Assembly (NCBI GenBank): GCA_027296805.1
Contig: JAPUIR010000016.1
Coordinates: 1 to 6,879, forward strand
Length of the DNA stretch: 6,879 bases
From: Chloroflexota bacterium
GTDB lineage: Bacteria > Chloroflexota > Dehalococcoidia > Bin125
Direction: 5' to 3'
Made by a program: the position numbers and the translations under genes. The notes beneath the pieces were generated by a model, which was not told the DNA's origin, ran no database searches, and saw only the letters and a list, made by a program, of their open reading frames with translations. Each line of letters starts with the position of its first letter. The stretch's first letter is position 1. This document shows, piece after piece, positions 1-5,818 of the stretch.

Positions 1-90
1 GCGCCGTCCCGTCACCGCGATGGCGGCGAAGGAAGCGAGGGGCAAGAAGAAGATTGCCCAGATGACGGCTTCGGGGACCGGCTCGTTCAT
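1..90 (-). CDS. nuoL: NADH-quinone oxidoreductase subunit L, N-terminal fragment (runs off left edge)
   Basis: Only the first 30 codons are inside the window. They read MNEPVPEAVIWAIFFLPLAS followed by FAAIAVTGRR: a short acidic N-terminus and then a hydrophobic segment (about residues 9-27), as at the start of the antiporter-like complex I subunit NuoL, which carries protons across the membrane. The ATG directly follows the TAA of the upstream small gene, and an AAGG with 5-nt spacing precedes it. Identity rests mainly on position after nuoK in the A-C-D-H-J-K cluster, because 30 residues of membrane helix are weakly diagnostic. NuoM or another antiporter-like subunit is the alternative. Confidence 0.8.
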   Translation of the reverse strand, partial: MNEPVPEAVIWAIFFLPLASFAAIAVTGRR

Positions 91-285
91 TTAGACCTTG
101 CGCAGAATCTCTCGGGCGACGTGTGTTTTGGAATCGGGGACGTAGAGGAGGCAGGGGCCGAAGTCGCCCTCACCTTGGCGGTCCGGCGGGGCGACGAGGC
201 GTACGGCGATGCCCTCGGAGTGCAGCAGCTCTTTCCAGGTCTCCGCGATGTAGCGGTTGGGGGCGCGGACAAACTCAGCCCACAT
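91..285 (-). CDS. Small DUF2007-like protein encoded between nuoK and nuoL
   Basis: This 64-residue protein starts at ATG (285), with AAAGG 9 nt upstream. A TTG six bases further upstream would leave too little spacing from that site. The sequence has the layout of the DUF2007 family (putative prokaryotic signal-transducing protein): a first strand with an APN turn (residues 8-10), a helix AETWKELLHSEGI (14-26), a second strand AVRLVAP, a glycine-rich loop (38-43), a strand CLLYVP (45-50) and a final helix HVAREILRKV (55-64). There is no signal peptide or membrane segment, so it should be cytoplasmic. It follows nuoK by 18 nt and abuts nuoL, so it must be co-transcribed with complex I genes. 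The family has no established biochemical activity. A role in assembly or regulation of complex I is only suggested by position. Confidence 0.75.
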   Translation of the reverse strand: MWAEFVRAPNRYIAETWKELLHSEGIAVRLVAPPDRQGEGDFGPCLLYVPDSKTHVAREILRKV

Positions 286-303
286 GAGCAATGGCCTTTG
301 CAG

Positions 304-618
304 TTACCACTTGAGCAAGTCGATCTCATCGACGCTGACGGTGCGTCGGTTGCGGTAGACAACGAGGGCGAGGGCCAAGCCCACCGCGACCTCGGCGGCG
401 GCGGTGGCCACGATGAAGACGACGAAGACTTGGGTGCTGAGGGCGACGTCGCTGTCGGAGAAGCGGCTGAAGGCGACCAGGGTGAGATTGACAGCGTTGA
501 GCATGAGTTCGATGCCCATGAGCACGCCAACGGCGTTGCGCTTGGAGAGGGCGACGTAGAGGCCGATCCCAAAGAGGACGGCGCCGATGACCAGGTACTC
601 CTCGAGGCCGATGGTCAT
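304..618 (-). CDS. nuoK: NADH-quinone oxidoreductase subunit K
   Basis: This is a 104-residue membrane subunit of complex I, the normal length for NuoK. Three hydrophobic segments are visible (about 6-24, 29-49, 62-88). The two membrane glutamates of the family are present: E37 in GIELMLNAVNL and E76 in AAAEVAVGLA, matching the E36/E72 pair known to matter for proton transfer in Escherichia coli NuoK. The ATG overlaps the TGA of nuoJ in an ATGA, indicating translational coupling. It ends 18 nt before the DUF2007-like gene. Assignment is secure from sequence and context. Confidence 0.97.
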   Translation of the reverse strand: MTIGLEEYLVIGAVLFGIGLYVALSKRNAVGVLMGIELMLNAVNLTLVAFSRFSDSDVALSTQVFVVFIVATAAAEVAVGLALALVVYRNRRTVSVDEIDLLKW

Positions 619-1214
619 CGGTCGCCTCCACCGGGTTGCGCCGCGCCCGGGCTGTCCTCGGTTGAGGGAGGCGGCAAGAGGCCGTCCTCGGCCAGGCTGG
701 CGAGGTGGACCTCGTGGTCTTCCTCGTCTTCACGCGCGAGTGCGATGGCGCCGACCAGGGCGGCGGTGAGAAGGACGGCGGCGACCTCGAAGGGGAGGAC
801 GTAGGCATTGATGAGCGACTCGCCGATGATTTTCGTCTGTGTGCCGATCGCCTCGCCGCGCATCGCGCCCCACTCGGTTTCGAGGGCGATGAAGGTGCCC
901 GCCGCGATCACCAGGCCCATGATGATCAGCGCTGGGAAGCGGGTCTGGGTCTCTGAGTTATCACGGGCGGCGTGGGGGGTGAGCATGATGGCGAAGAGCA
1001 TGAGGACAGCGATCGCGCCGACGTAGACAAGGATCTGGACGAGGGCGATGAACTCGGCGGAGAGGGTGAGGTAGAGGCCCGCGACGCCGACGAAGGAGAG
1101 GATGAGATAGACGACGGCGTGGATGAGGTTGCGGCTGACGACGATCATCAGCGCGGCGCCGATGGTGATTGCGGCGAGGGACCAAAAGGCGAGGTGGAAT
1201 CCGACGTCGGACAT
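615..1214 (-). CDS. nuoJ: NADH-quinone oxidoreductase subunit J
   Basis: This 199-residue membrane subunit of complex I helps couple quinone reduction to the proton channels. About five hydrophobic segments are visible (8-25, 30-50, 53-79, 95-112, 136-160). The family core QILVYVGAIAVLMLF is at 60-74 and a conserved-looking last helix YVLPFEVAAVLLTAALVG at 138-155. The last 40 residues form a hydrophilic, acidic then proline/glycine-rich tail (REDEEDHE onward) that is probably disordered. The gene starts at ATG 91 nt after nuoH, with no strong Shine-Dalgarno sequence, and overlaps nuoK by 4 nt. nuoI, which normally precedes nuoJ, is absent. Confidence 0.96.
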   Translation of the reverse strand: MSDVGFHLAFWSLAAITIGAALMIVVSRNLIHAVVYLILSFVGVAGLYLTLSAEFIALVQILVYVGAIAVLMLFAIMLTPHAARDNSETQTRFPALIIMGLVIAAGTFIALETEWGAMRGEAIGTQTKIIGESLINAYVLPFEVAAVLLTAALVGAIALAREDEEDHEVHLASLAEDGLLPPPSTEDSPGAAQPGGGDR

Positions 1215-1305
1215 GAGCTCGATTCTCGTGCTGGCCAGCGGTAACGCTAGCTGAGGTCTCCCTTAGCCGCTCTCGGGACGGCTCTCTCTGCCTGGAGGGG
1301 GGCGA
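1215..1305 (-). other. 91-nt gap between nuoH and nuoJ where nuoI is normally found
   Basis: This is the only sizeable non-coding gap within the nuo cluster; other junctions overlap or are under 20 nt. It is far too short for nuoI (normally over 130 codons), and I see no remnant of the paired CxxCxxCxxxCP ferredoxin motifs in it. It holds a small hairpin, AGCG-GTAA-CGCT on the plus strand, with a GNRA-type loop, but no convincing terminator or promoter. nuoH and nuoJ are probably still on one transcript. Confidence 0.6.
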
Positions 1306-2616
1306 TCAGTCGCCGCCGGCCCCGGTCTCCAGCCCAAGTTCGACGCCGGGCTCGGCGCCGGTGTCGTCGAGACGAATGGCGTGGGCGGCTCGCAAGCCGC
1401 CAAGGCGGCCACGCGCCATGACGGCGCGGGACGGCAGGCGGGTCTCGGCTGTGCCCGAGGATCGGGCCCAGAGGACGACGGCCCCCACCGTCAGCGCCAA
1501 GTTGACGACCGCGATGATGGGAAGGGTGACGGCTGCGTCCCAGTTGTGCTCCAGGAGGAGGGTGCGCTCCACGGCAGCGGCCACGACGAAGACAAGGCCG
1601 ACTGGGACGAGGAACTTCCAGCAGAAGCTCATCATTTGGTCGATGCGGAGGCGCGGTAGCGTGCCGCGTAGCCAGATGAAGACGAAGTAGACGAGGGAGG
1701 TCTTGGCGAGCAGGATGAGCCAGCTCGGGACCCACTCGTCGAGGCCCCAGAGCCACCAACCGCCGAGGAAGAACGTGGCGATGAAGGCGGAGAGGCCGAA
1801 GGCGTTGAGGAGCTCCACCGCGTAGAAGAGGCCGAAGCGCATACCGGAATACTCGGTGTGATAGCCGGCCACGATCTCGGACTCGGCTTCGGCGATGTCC
1901 ATCGGGGTGCGATTGAGCTCCGCAGTGGCGGCGAAGAAGAACATGAAGGCGGACATGGGCAGCATGAGTAAGAGGATCACATCGTTGGATTGCTGCCACT
2001 GGACGATGCCGTTGATGCTCATGGTGCCGGTGAAGAAAACGACGGTGAGCAGGGCGAGGACCATGGGGACTTCGTAAGAGATCGACATGGCGATGACGCG
2101 CATGGCGCCGAAGAGTGCGTATTTGTTGTTGGAGGCCCAGCCGGCGATGAAGACGGCGATGACGGCGGTGCTGGAGATGGCGAGCAGGAAGAGGACGCCG
2201 ACGTTGAGGTCGGCCACCTGCATATTGGGGCCGAAGGGAATCACGCCCCAGACGAGGATGCCGGGGATGAAGATGAGGATGGGGGGCATGAGGAAGAGGA
2301 ACTTGTCGGCGGCACGGGGGCGCAGCTCCTCCTTGAGGACGAGCTTGACGGCGTCGGCGACGGGCTGAAGGAGGCCCTTGGGGCCAACGCGGTTGGGGCC
2401 GTAGCGCTGCTGGAAGCGCGCGATGACCTTGCGCTCGACCCAGATCAGGAGCAGCAGCACGGGACCGATGACCATCAAGATGCCGAGCGCCCCGAGGACG
2501 CCGCTGACGATGGAGGCGAGCCAGTCGGTGCCCCAGCCGGCGATCCACTCGGTGATCTCGCTGCTGAGGCCGCTGAGATCGCGGAGGTCGTACCAGGCGG
2601 CGGCGGGAAGGCTCAT
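1306..2616 (-). CDS. nuoH: NADH-quinone oxidoreductase subunit H
   Basis: This 436-residue membrane subunit of complex I forms part of the quinone chamber with NuoB and NuoD. Family signatures are clear: WVERKVIARFQQRYGPNRVG at 59-78, GLLQPVADAVKL at 81-92, SYEVPMVLAL at 180-189, and the acidic cytoplasmic loop ELNRTPMDIAEAESEIVAGY at 233-252 that faces the quinone channel. RIDQMMSFCWKFLVP at 324-338 is the usual end region. The protein is longer than the typical 320-350 residues: it has about 35 extra N-terminal residues, one extra hydrophobic segment (363-384) and a hydrophilic, glycine-rich C-terminal tail (386-436) with no recognised domain. The ATG overlaps the nuoD stop in an ATGA. Confidence 0.97.
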   Translation of the reverse strand: MSLPAAAWYDLRDLSGLSSEITEWIAGWGTDWLASIVSGVLGALGILMVIGPVLLLLIWVERKVIARFQQRYGPNRVGPKGLLQPVADAVKLVLKEELRPRAADKFLFLMPPILIFIPGILVWGVIPFGPNMQVADLNVGVLFLLAISSTAVIAVFIAGWASNNKYALFGAMRVIAMSISYEVPMVLALLTVVFFTGTMSINGIVQWQQSNDVILLLMLPMSAFMFFFAATAELNRTPMDIAEAESEIVAGYHTEYSGMRFGLFYAVELLNAFGLSAFIATFFLGGWWLWGLDEWVPSWLILLAKTSLVYFVFIWLRGTLPRLRIDQMMSFCWKFLVPVGLVFVVAAAVERTLLLEHNWDAAVTLPIIAVVNLALTVGAVVLWARSSGTAETRLPSRAVMARGRLGGLRAAHAIRLDDTGAEPGVELGLETGAGGD

Positions 2617-3743
2617 CGATCGATCTCGCCGACCACGATGTCGATGGAGCCGAGGGTGACGATCGCGTCCGAGAGGGTGCCGCCGATGGTCATCTCTTTG
2701 AGGGCGCTGAGGTTGATCAGGCTGGGCGGACGGCAGTGGAAGCGGAAGGGGGCGGGGCCACCGTCGCTAATCAGATAGAAGCCGAGCTCACCGCGCGGGG
2801 ATTCGACGCGGGCATAGGCTTCGCCAGGCTCGGGGAGCAGGTGCAGGGGCAGGTCAGTCACCCAAGGGCCGCTGGGGATGGCGTCGACGACCTGGCGCAG
2901 TATGCGCAGGCTCTCCTTGACCTCGGCCATGCGGACGAGGAAGCGGTCGTAGCAGTCGCCGTTGCGGCCAACGGGGACGTCGAACTCAAAGTGCTCGTAG
3001 CCGGAGTAGGGATCGGCCTTGCGGATGTCGAAGGGGACGCCGGAGCCGCGCAGGACGGGACCGCTGAGCGAGGCGTTGATGGCGTCCTCGGCATTGATCT
3101 TGCCGACGCCGCGGGCGCGCGCGACGAGGATCTCGTTGCCGAGGAGGAGGTTCTCGTAGTCCTCGATATGCCCGGGCATTTCGTCGAGGAATGAGCGTAC
3201 GGCCGGGAGCAGCTCCGGGGGCAGATCGAAGGCGACGCCGCCGACCCGCATGTAGTTCGTCGTGAGGCGGGCGCCGCAGGTCATCTCGAACATGTCGAGG
3301 ATCTTTTCGCGCTCGCGGAACATGTAGAAGAGTGGGGTGTGCCAGGCGCCGCAGTCGTTGATGAAGGTGCCGTTGGCCATGGCGTGGCTGGCGATGCGCT
3401 GAAGCTCGGCGAAGAGGATACGGATGAGCTGCGCGCGCGGTGGCACCTCGACGTCCATCAGCTTTTCGACGGCGAGGCAATAGGCGAGGTTATTGGACAT
3501 CGCGGCGAGATAGTCGATGCGGTCGGTGAAGGGGATGTTCTGGGTGTAAGTGCGCTCTTCGGCGAGCTTCTCCATGGAACGATGGAGATAGCCGATGATC
3601 ATCTCCACGTCGTGGACGATCTCCCCATCGAGGCTGGCCTTGAGGCGGAAGACGCCGTGGGTGGAGGGGTGTTGCGGGCCAAGGTTGACCGTGACCAGCT
3701 CGCGCGGGTCGATGCTGGGCTTTGTGCTGGGAGGGGTCGCTAT
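2613..3743 (-). CDS. nuoD: NADH-quinone oxidoreductase subunit D, apparent ATA start
   Basis: This is the 49-kDa-type peripheral subunit that forms the quinone site with NuoB. From the proposed ATA start it has 376 residues, normal for NuoD. The N-terminal motif LGPQHPSTHG lies at 21-30. H29 and Y78 (in RIDYL) are 49 residues apart, the same spacing as quinone-site His38 and Tyr87 of the Thermus subunit. FREREKILDMFE, CGARLT and the C-terminal GSIDIVVGEIDR are also typical. The first in-frame ATG/GTG/TTG is the GTG at 3608, which would delete H29 and the whole motif, so it cannot be the real start. No such codon occurs in frame for at least 80 nt upstream of 3743. ATA at 3743 overlaps the nuoC stop (ATAG) and has a good Shine-Dalgarno sequence 6 nt upstream. 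A frameshift from nuoC or a one-base sequence error is possible. nuoH follows with a 4-nt overlap. Confidence 0.93.
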   Translation of the reverse strand: MATPPSTKPSIDPRELVTVNLGPQHPSTHGVFRLKASLDGEIVHDVEMIIGYLHRSMEKLAEERTYTQNIPFTDRIDYLAAMSNNLAYCLAVEKLMDVEVPPRAQLIRILFAELQRIASHAMANGTFINDCGAWHTPLFYMFREREKILDMFEMTCGARLTTNYMRVGGVAFDLPPELLPAVRSFLDEMPGHIEDYENLLLGNEILVARARGVGKINAEDAINASLSGPVLRGSGVPFDIRKADPYSGYEHFEFDVPVGRNGDCYDRFLVRMAEVKESLRILRQVVDAIPSGPWVTDLPLHLLPEPGEAYARVESPRGELGFYLISDGGPAPFRFHCRPPSLINLSALKEMTIGGTLSDAIVTLGSIDIVVGEIDR

Positions 3744-4381
3744 GACGCACCCCCCGGGTCGTCCCCGAGCAAGCGTGGAGGTTCTCCCGGGGTAGGGATG
3801 TCGGCGCCGGTCCGGGCCTGCTGGTTGGGGTGCACGGGGCGCTCGGAGACGGTGCCAGGGACGGGCCAGTCGTTGCCGCCCGACTCGTGCGAGAAGCCGG
3901 GCAGACCGGCGGAGAGATTGCCGGGCATGTTGAGGAAGGACTTGCGCAGCGGATAGCCCGGGAAACCCTCCCAGAGGAACATGCGGCGCAGATCGGGGTG
4001 GCCCTCAAACTTGATGCCGAAGAGGTCGTAGGCCTCGCGCTCCTGGAGGATCGCGCCGTGGAAGACGGGTTCGAGCGAGGGCAGGCTGGGGGTGTCGTAG
4101 CCGCCGGCGGAGGCTCGGATCGTGAGGATGTGGTTGTGGTCGAGGGATTGGAGGTGGTAGACGACTTCGAGGCGGCCGTCCCAGTCGACGGCGGTGAGAT
4201 TGCTGAGGAAGCTGAGGTCGAGGTCGGGATCGTCGCGGAGGAAGGTGGCGACGTCTCGCAGGCTAGCGGGCGTGATCTCCACAGCAATGTCGGTGACGCC
4301 GGCGACGGAGCCGGGCAGGACCTGTTCCAGTTGGTCCGCGACCTCTTGGGGCGGGAGCCAGCGAGTCACGGCTACCGCCAT
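3740..4381 (-). CDS. nuoC: NADH-quinone oxidoreductase subunit C
   Basis: This is the 213-residue 30-kDa-type peripheral subunit of complex I, which packs against NuoD and is fused to it in some bacteria. The family signature EREAYDLFGIKFEGHPDLRR is at 114-133, followed by MFLWEGFPGYPLRK (134-147). An N-terminal alpha/beta region is followed by LSNLTAVDWDGRLEVVYHL at 59-77. The last 60 or so residues are proline/glycine-rich and poorly conserved in such proteins. The ATG at 4381 lies inside the end of nuoA (10-nt overlap), which suggests coupled translation. The frame is open further upstream, but that part overlaps nuoA and is not complex I sequence. The gene ends GGG GGT GCG TCA TAG, and its stop overlaps the apparent nuoD start. 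nuoB, normally between A and C, is absent. Confidence 0.96.
   Translation of the reverse strand: MAVAVTRWLPPQEVADQLEQVLPGSVAGVTDIAVEITPASLRDVATFLRDDPDLDLSFLSNLTAVDWDGRLEVVYHLQSLDHNHILTIRASAGGYDTPSLPSLEPVFHGAILQEREAYDLFGIKFEGHPDLRRMFLWEGFPGYPLRKSFLNMPGNLSAGLPGFSHESGGNDWPVPGTVSERPVHPNQQARTGADIPTPGEPPRLLGDDPGGAS
3748..3754 (-). promoter_or_regulatory. Shine-Dalgarno sequence for nuoD
   Basis: On the minus strand GGGGGTG lies 4 nt before the ATA codon (6 nt when measured from the GGAGG-equivalent core). It can pair with the CCUCCAC of the 16S rRNA tail using one G-U wobble. It belongs to the run CCCGGGGGGTGCG at the end of nuoC. It supports initiation at ATA 3743 rather than at any downstream codon. 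The same G6 run could act as a slippery site. Confidence 0.55.
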
Positions 4382-4746
4382 TCCAGGGCGCGCTTGCGCC
4401 ACTCGTAGACGAGGCCGAGGGCGAGGGTGCCGATGAAGATGAGGGCGGCGACCAGGCCAAAGACGGTCAGGGAGTCGAGGGCGACAGCGAGGGGGAAGAG
4501 GAAGATGACTTCGATATCGAAGATGACGAAGATGAGGGCGATGAGGTAGTAGCGGAAGTTGAACTGGACCCAGGTCGGCCCTTCGGTCTCGACGCCGCAC
4601 TCATAGGTGTCTTCCTTGACGACATTGGGGATGTTGGGGCGGACCTTGAGACGGTCGAGCGCCCAGGACGCGCCGAGGGGGATGGAGGGGAAGATGACGG
4701 CGAGGATGAGGAGGATCCCGAGGTGGCTGTATTGCTCCAGGACCAT
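4372..4746 (-). CDS. nuoA: NADH-quinone oxidoreductase subunit A
   Basis: This 124-residue membrane subunit of complex I is of normal length, with three hydrophobic segments (8-28, 66-88, 92-114). Diagnostic sequences are KEDTYECGVETEGP at 44-57, on the cytoplasmic loop near the quinone site, and RYYLIALIFVIFDIEVIFLF at 65-84 with the membrane acidic residues D77 and E79. It is the first gene of the cluster. The ATG follows a GAGGGGG-rich stretch, and a sigma70-like promoter lies about 70 nt upstream. Its last codons overlap the nuoC start by 10 nt. Confidence 0.97.
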   Translation of the reverse strand: MVLEQYSHLGILLILAVIFPSIPLGASWALDRLKVRPNIPNVVKEDTYECGVETEGPTWVQFNFRYYLIALIFVIFDIEVIFLFPLAVALDSLTVFGLVAALIFIGTLALGLVYEWRKRALEWR

Positions 4747-4813
4747 CGCGATCCCGCCCCCTCATCCAGCGGATCAGGGCGACCCGCCGATTGTGAAATC
4801 CGTCGCGAGCGCG

Positions 4814-4841
4814 AGTATATCACCCGAGGGGGGGTGGCCAA
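4814..4841 (-). promoter_or_regulatory. Sigma70-type promoter of the nuo cluster
   Basis: On the minus strand TTGGCC (4841-4836, 4 of 6 to TTGACA) and TATACT (4819-4814, 5 of 6 to TATAAT) are separated by 16 nt. A TGA just before the -10 gives a partial extended -10 element. Transcription would start near 4807, giving a leader of about 60 nt to nuoA. It is the most AT-rich spot in this otherwise GC-rich gap. Confidence 0.65.
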
Positions 4842-4891
4842 CCCCGGCGGACCAGGGAGGAGAGCCCTGCTTCCCGGCGCGTCGGGGTTGG
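4838..4891. repeat. 9-bp inverted repeat in the nuoA/PHP divergent region
   Basis: CCAACCCCG (4838-4846) is repeated perfectly as CGGGGTTGG (4883-4891). Inside it is a second inverted repeat, CAGGG (4853-4857) with CCCTG (4865-4869). The left arm overlaps the nuo -35 box. It could be a paired operator, a DNA cruciform, or a hairpin in the leader of the plus-strand gene. No known regulator site is recognised. Confidence 0.5.
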
Positions 4892-4948
4892 GCGGCTCAC
4901 GTCGTTCGCGGCGTAGACCAAAGATCGGGAAGCGTTTAGGTTCGATGC

Positions 4949-5647
4949 ATGCTCATTGACCTGCACAATCACACGTGGCCGCGCTCGCATGATTCGGTGC
5001 TGGACCCCGTAGACCTGGTGAACCGCTCCCGCGAGGCGGGGTTGGACGCGATCTGCCTCACGGAACACGACGCGATCTGGAGTCCGGAGGAGGCTCAAAA
5101 GCTGTCGGAGGAGACGGGGTTCCTGGCGATCCCAGGGGTGGAGATCAGCACCGACGATGGGCACATCCTGGCCTGGGGGGTGGAGAAGTACGTGTTCGGG
5201 ATGCACCGGGCGGAGCGGCTGGCAGAACATGTGGCGGAGCGCGAGGGCTGCTTGGTGATCGCGCATCCCTATCGACGACAGATGCCGTGGAAGGACGACG
5301 CGGAGGAGTGGGTGAAGGCGCTGGCGAAGGCGGAGCGCAACCCCGCGTACCAACACTGCATCGCGATGGAGGTCCTGAACGGGCGGGGGAACGAGCGGGA
5401 GAACCGCTTCAGCATCGATCTGGGCGAGCAGATGGGGCTGCCGGGGACGGCGGGGACCGATTCGCACGCGGTGCACGACATCGGCAAGGTGGCGACGTAT
5501 TTCGAGAGCGATGCGATCGAGACGTGGCAGGATCTGGTGCGCGAGCTGAAGGCGGGGCACTTCTGCGCGGTCGATATGACGACAGGGCAGGAATACGCGG
5601 TTCCGGCGGGCAAGGACTACTCGCCGCTGATCCAGCGAGCGCTGTAG
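4949..5647 (+). CDS. PHP-domain metal-dependent phosphoesterase
   Basis: This 232-residue cytoplasmic protein has the metal-binding motifs of the PHP (polymerase and histidinol phosphatase) family: DLHNHT at 4-9 (H6, H8), TEHD at 38-41, GVEIS at 63-67 (E65), AHP at 105-107 (H106), E141 in MEVLNGRG and TDSH at 170-173 (D171, H173). These should bind two or three metal ions and hydrolyse a phosphate ester, as in histidinol phosphatase and YciV/RNase AM-type enzymes. The substrate cannot be told from sequence. The whole protein is essentially the single PHP domain, and no polymerase or DNA-binding part is attached. ATG 4949 is used: an ATG four bases upstream (4945) hits a stop after four codons. 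The Shine-Dalgarno sequence is weak (AGG with 8-nt spacing). The gene is divergent from nuoA. Confidence 0.93.
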   Translation: MLIDLHNHTWPRSHDSVLDPVDLVNRSREAGLDAICLTEHDAIWSPEEAQKLSEETGFLAIPGVEISTDDGHILAWGVEKYVFGMHRAERLAEHVAEREGCLVIAHPYRRQMPWKDDAEEWVKALAKAERNPAYQHCIAMEVLNGRGNERENRFSIDLGEQMGLPGTAGTDSHAVHDIGKVATYFESDAIETWQDLVRELKAGHFCAVDMTTGQEYAVPAGKDYSPLIQRAL

Positions 5648-5695
5648 CTCTCTGACTCAGCCTCCGGGAGATGCGGTGCGGCACTTGCTGAGCCT
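5648..5695 (+). other. Imperfect stem-loop after the PHP gene
   Basis: CTCAGC and GCTGAG form a 6-bp outer stem just after the PHP stop codon. The roughly 25-nt interior can form two short inner stems (CTC-CGG-GAG, and TGC with GCA). No T-run follows, so this is at best a weak terminator or mRNA 3' end structure. Confidence 0.3.
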
Positions 5696-5709
5696 GGAAC
5701 ACATGTTCC
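5696..5709. promoter_or_regulatory. Possible LexA (SOS) operator of Gram-positive type
   Basis: GGAACACATGTTCC is a dyad with GGAAC/GTTCC arms around ACAT. It matches 13 of 14 positions of the Bacillus LexA consensus CGAACRNRYGTTYC; only the first base differs. It lies 49 nt after the PHP gene and about 60 nt upstream of a possible -10 box for the small secreted protein gene. Whether LexA binds is unknown, and the distance from the promoter is greater than usual for direct repression. Confidence 0.35.
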
Positions 5710-5747
5710 TAGTGATCACCAACAGATAACGATTCCGCAGAGAACGG

Positions 5748-5774
5748 TTCACGGCCCCGTGTGGATCGTATATT
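5748..5774 (+). promoter_or_regulatory. Weak candidate promoter for the small secreted protein gene
   Basis: TATATT (5769-5774, 5 of 6 to TATAAT) is preceded by TTCACG (5748-5753, 4 of 6 to TTGACA) with a short 15-nt spacer. It lies 45 nt before the TTG start. It is the only AT-rich -10-like element in the 171-nt gap. Confidence 0.4.
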
Positions 5775-5806
5775 CGCGCTGGTTCTGAGGCGGCAACCAG
5801 GAAGCG

Positions 5807-5812
5807 AAGGGG
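5807..5812 (+). promoter_or_regulatory. Ribosome binding site supporting the TTG start at 5819
   Basis: AAGGGG lies 6 nt before the TTG at 5819. The in-frame ATG at 5831 has no purine-rich site at suitable distance, so the TTG is the better start. Confidence 0.5.
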
Positions 5813-5818
5813 TGTGGA

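Noticed and set aside
1990..2778. 262-codon plus-strand open frame rich in Gly, Asp and Glu
   Set aside because: It lies antisense to nuoH and nuoD, has the low-complexity composition of a high-GC shadow frame, and has no recognisable domain. The same applies to 121-804, 2736-3194, 3339-3956 and 3830-4408 on the plus strand.
2613..3608. nuoD starting at the GTG at 3608
   Set aside because: This start removes LGPQHPSTHG and the quinone-site histidine, which are encoded in frame just upstream with no stop codon.
3490..4287. 265-codon minus-strand open frame across nuoC and nuoD
   Set aside because: It is in the third frame relative to nuoC and nuoD, and its product is Ser/Pro/Arg-rich without a family signature.
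4945..4959. Upstream ATG at 4945 as the PHP start
   Set aside because: It reads ATG CAT GCT CAT TGA and stops at once. It overlaps the true start and is probably a chance product of ATGCATGC.
4820..5560. 246-codon minus-strand open frame antisense to the PHP gene
   Set aside because: The plus-strand frame has all the PHP metal motifs. The antisense product is His/Arg/Leu-rich low-complexity sequence and would cross the nuo promoter.
5648..5709. Rho-independent terminator after the PHP gene
   Set aside because: Stem-forming arms are present, but no T-rich run follows either the 6-bp stem or the GGAAC/GTTCC dyad.
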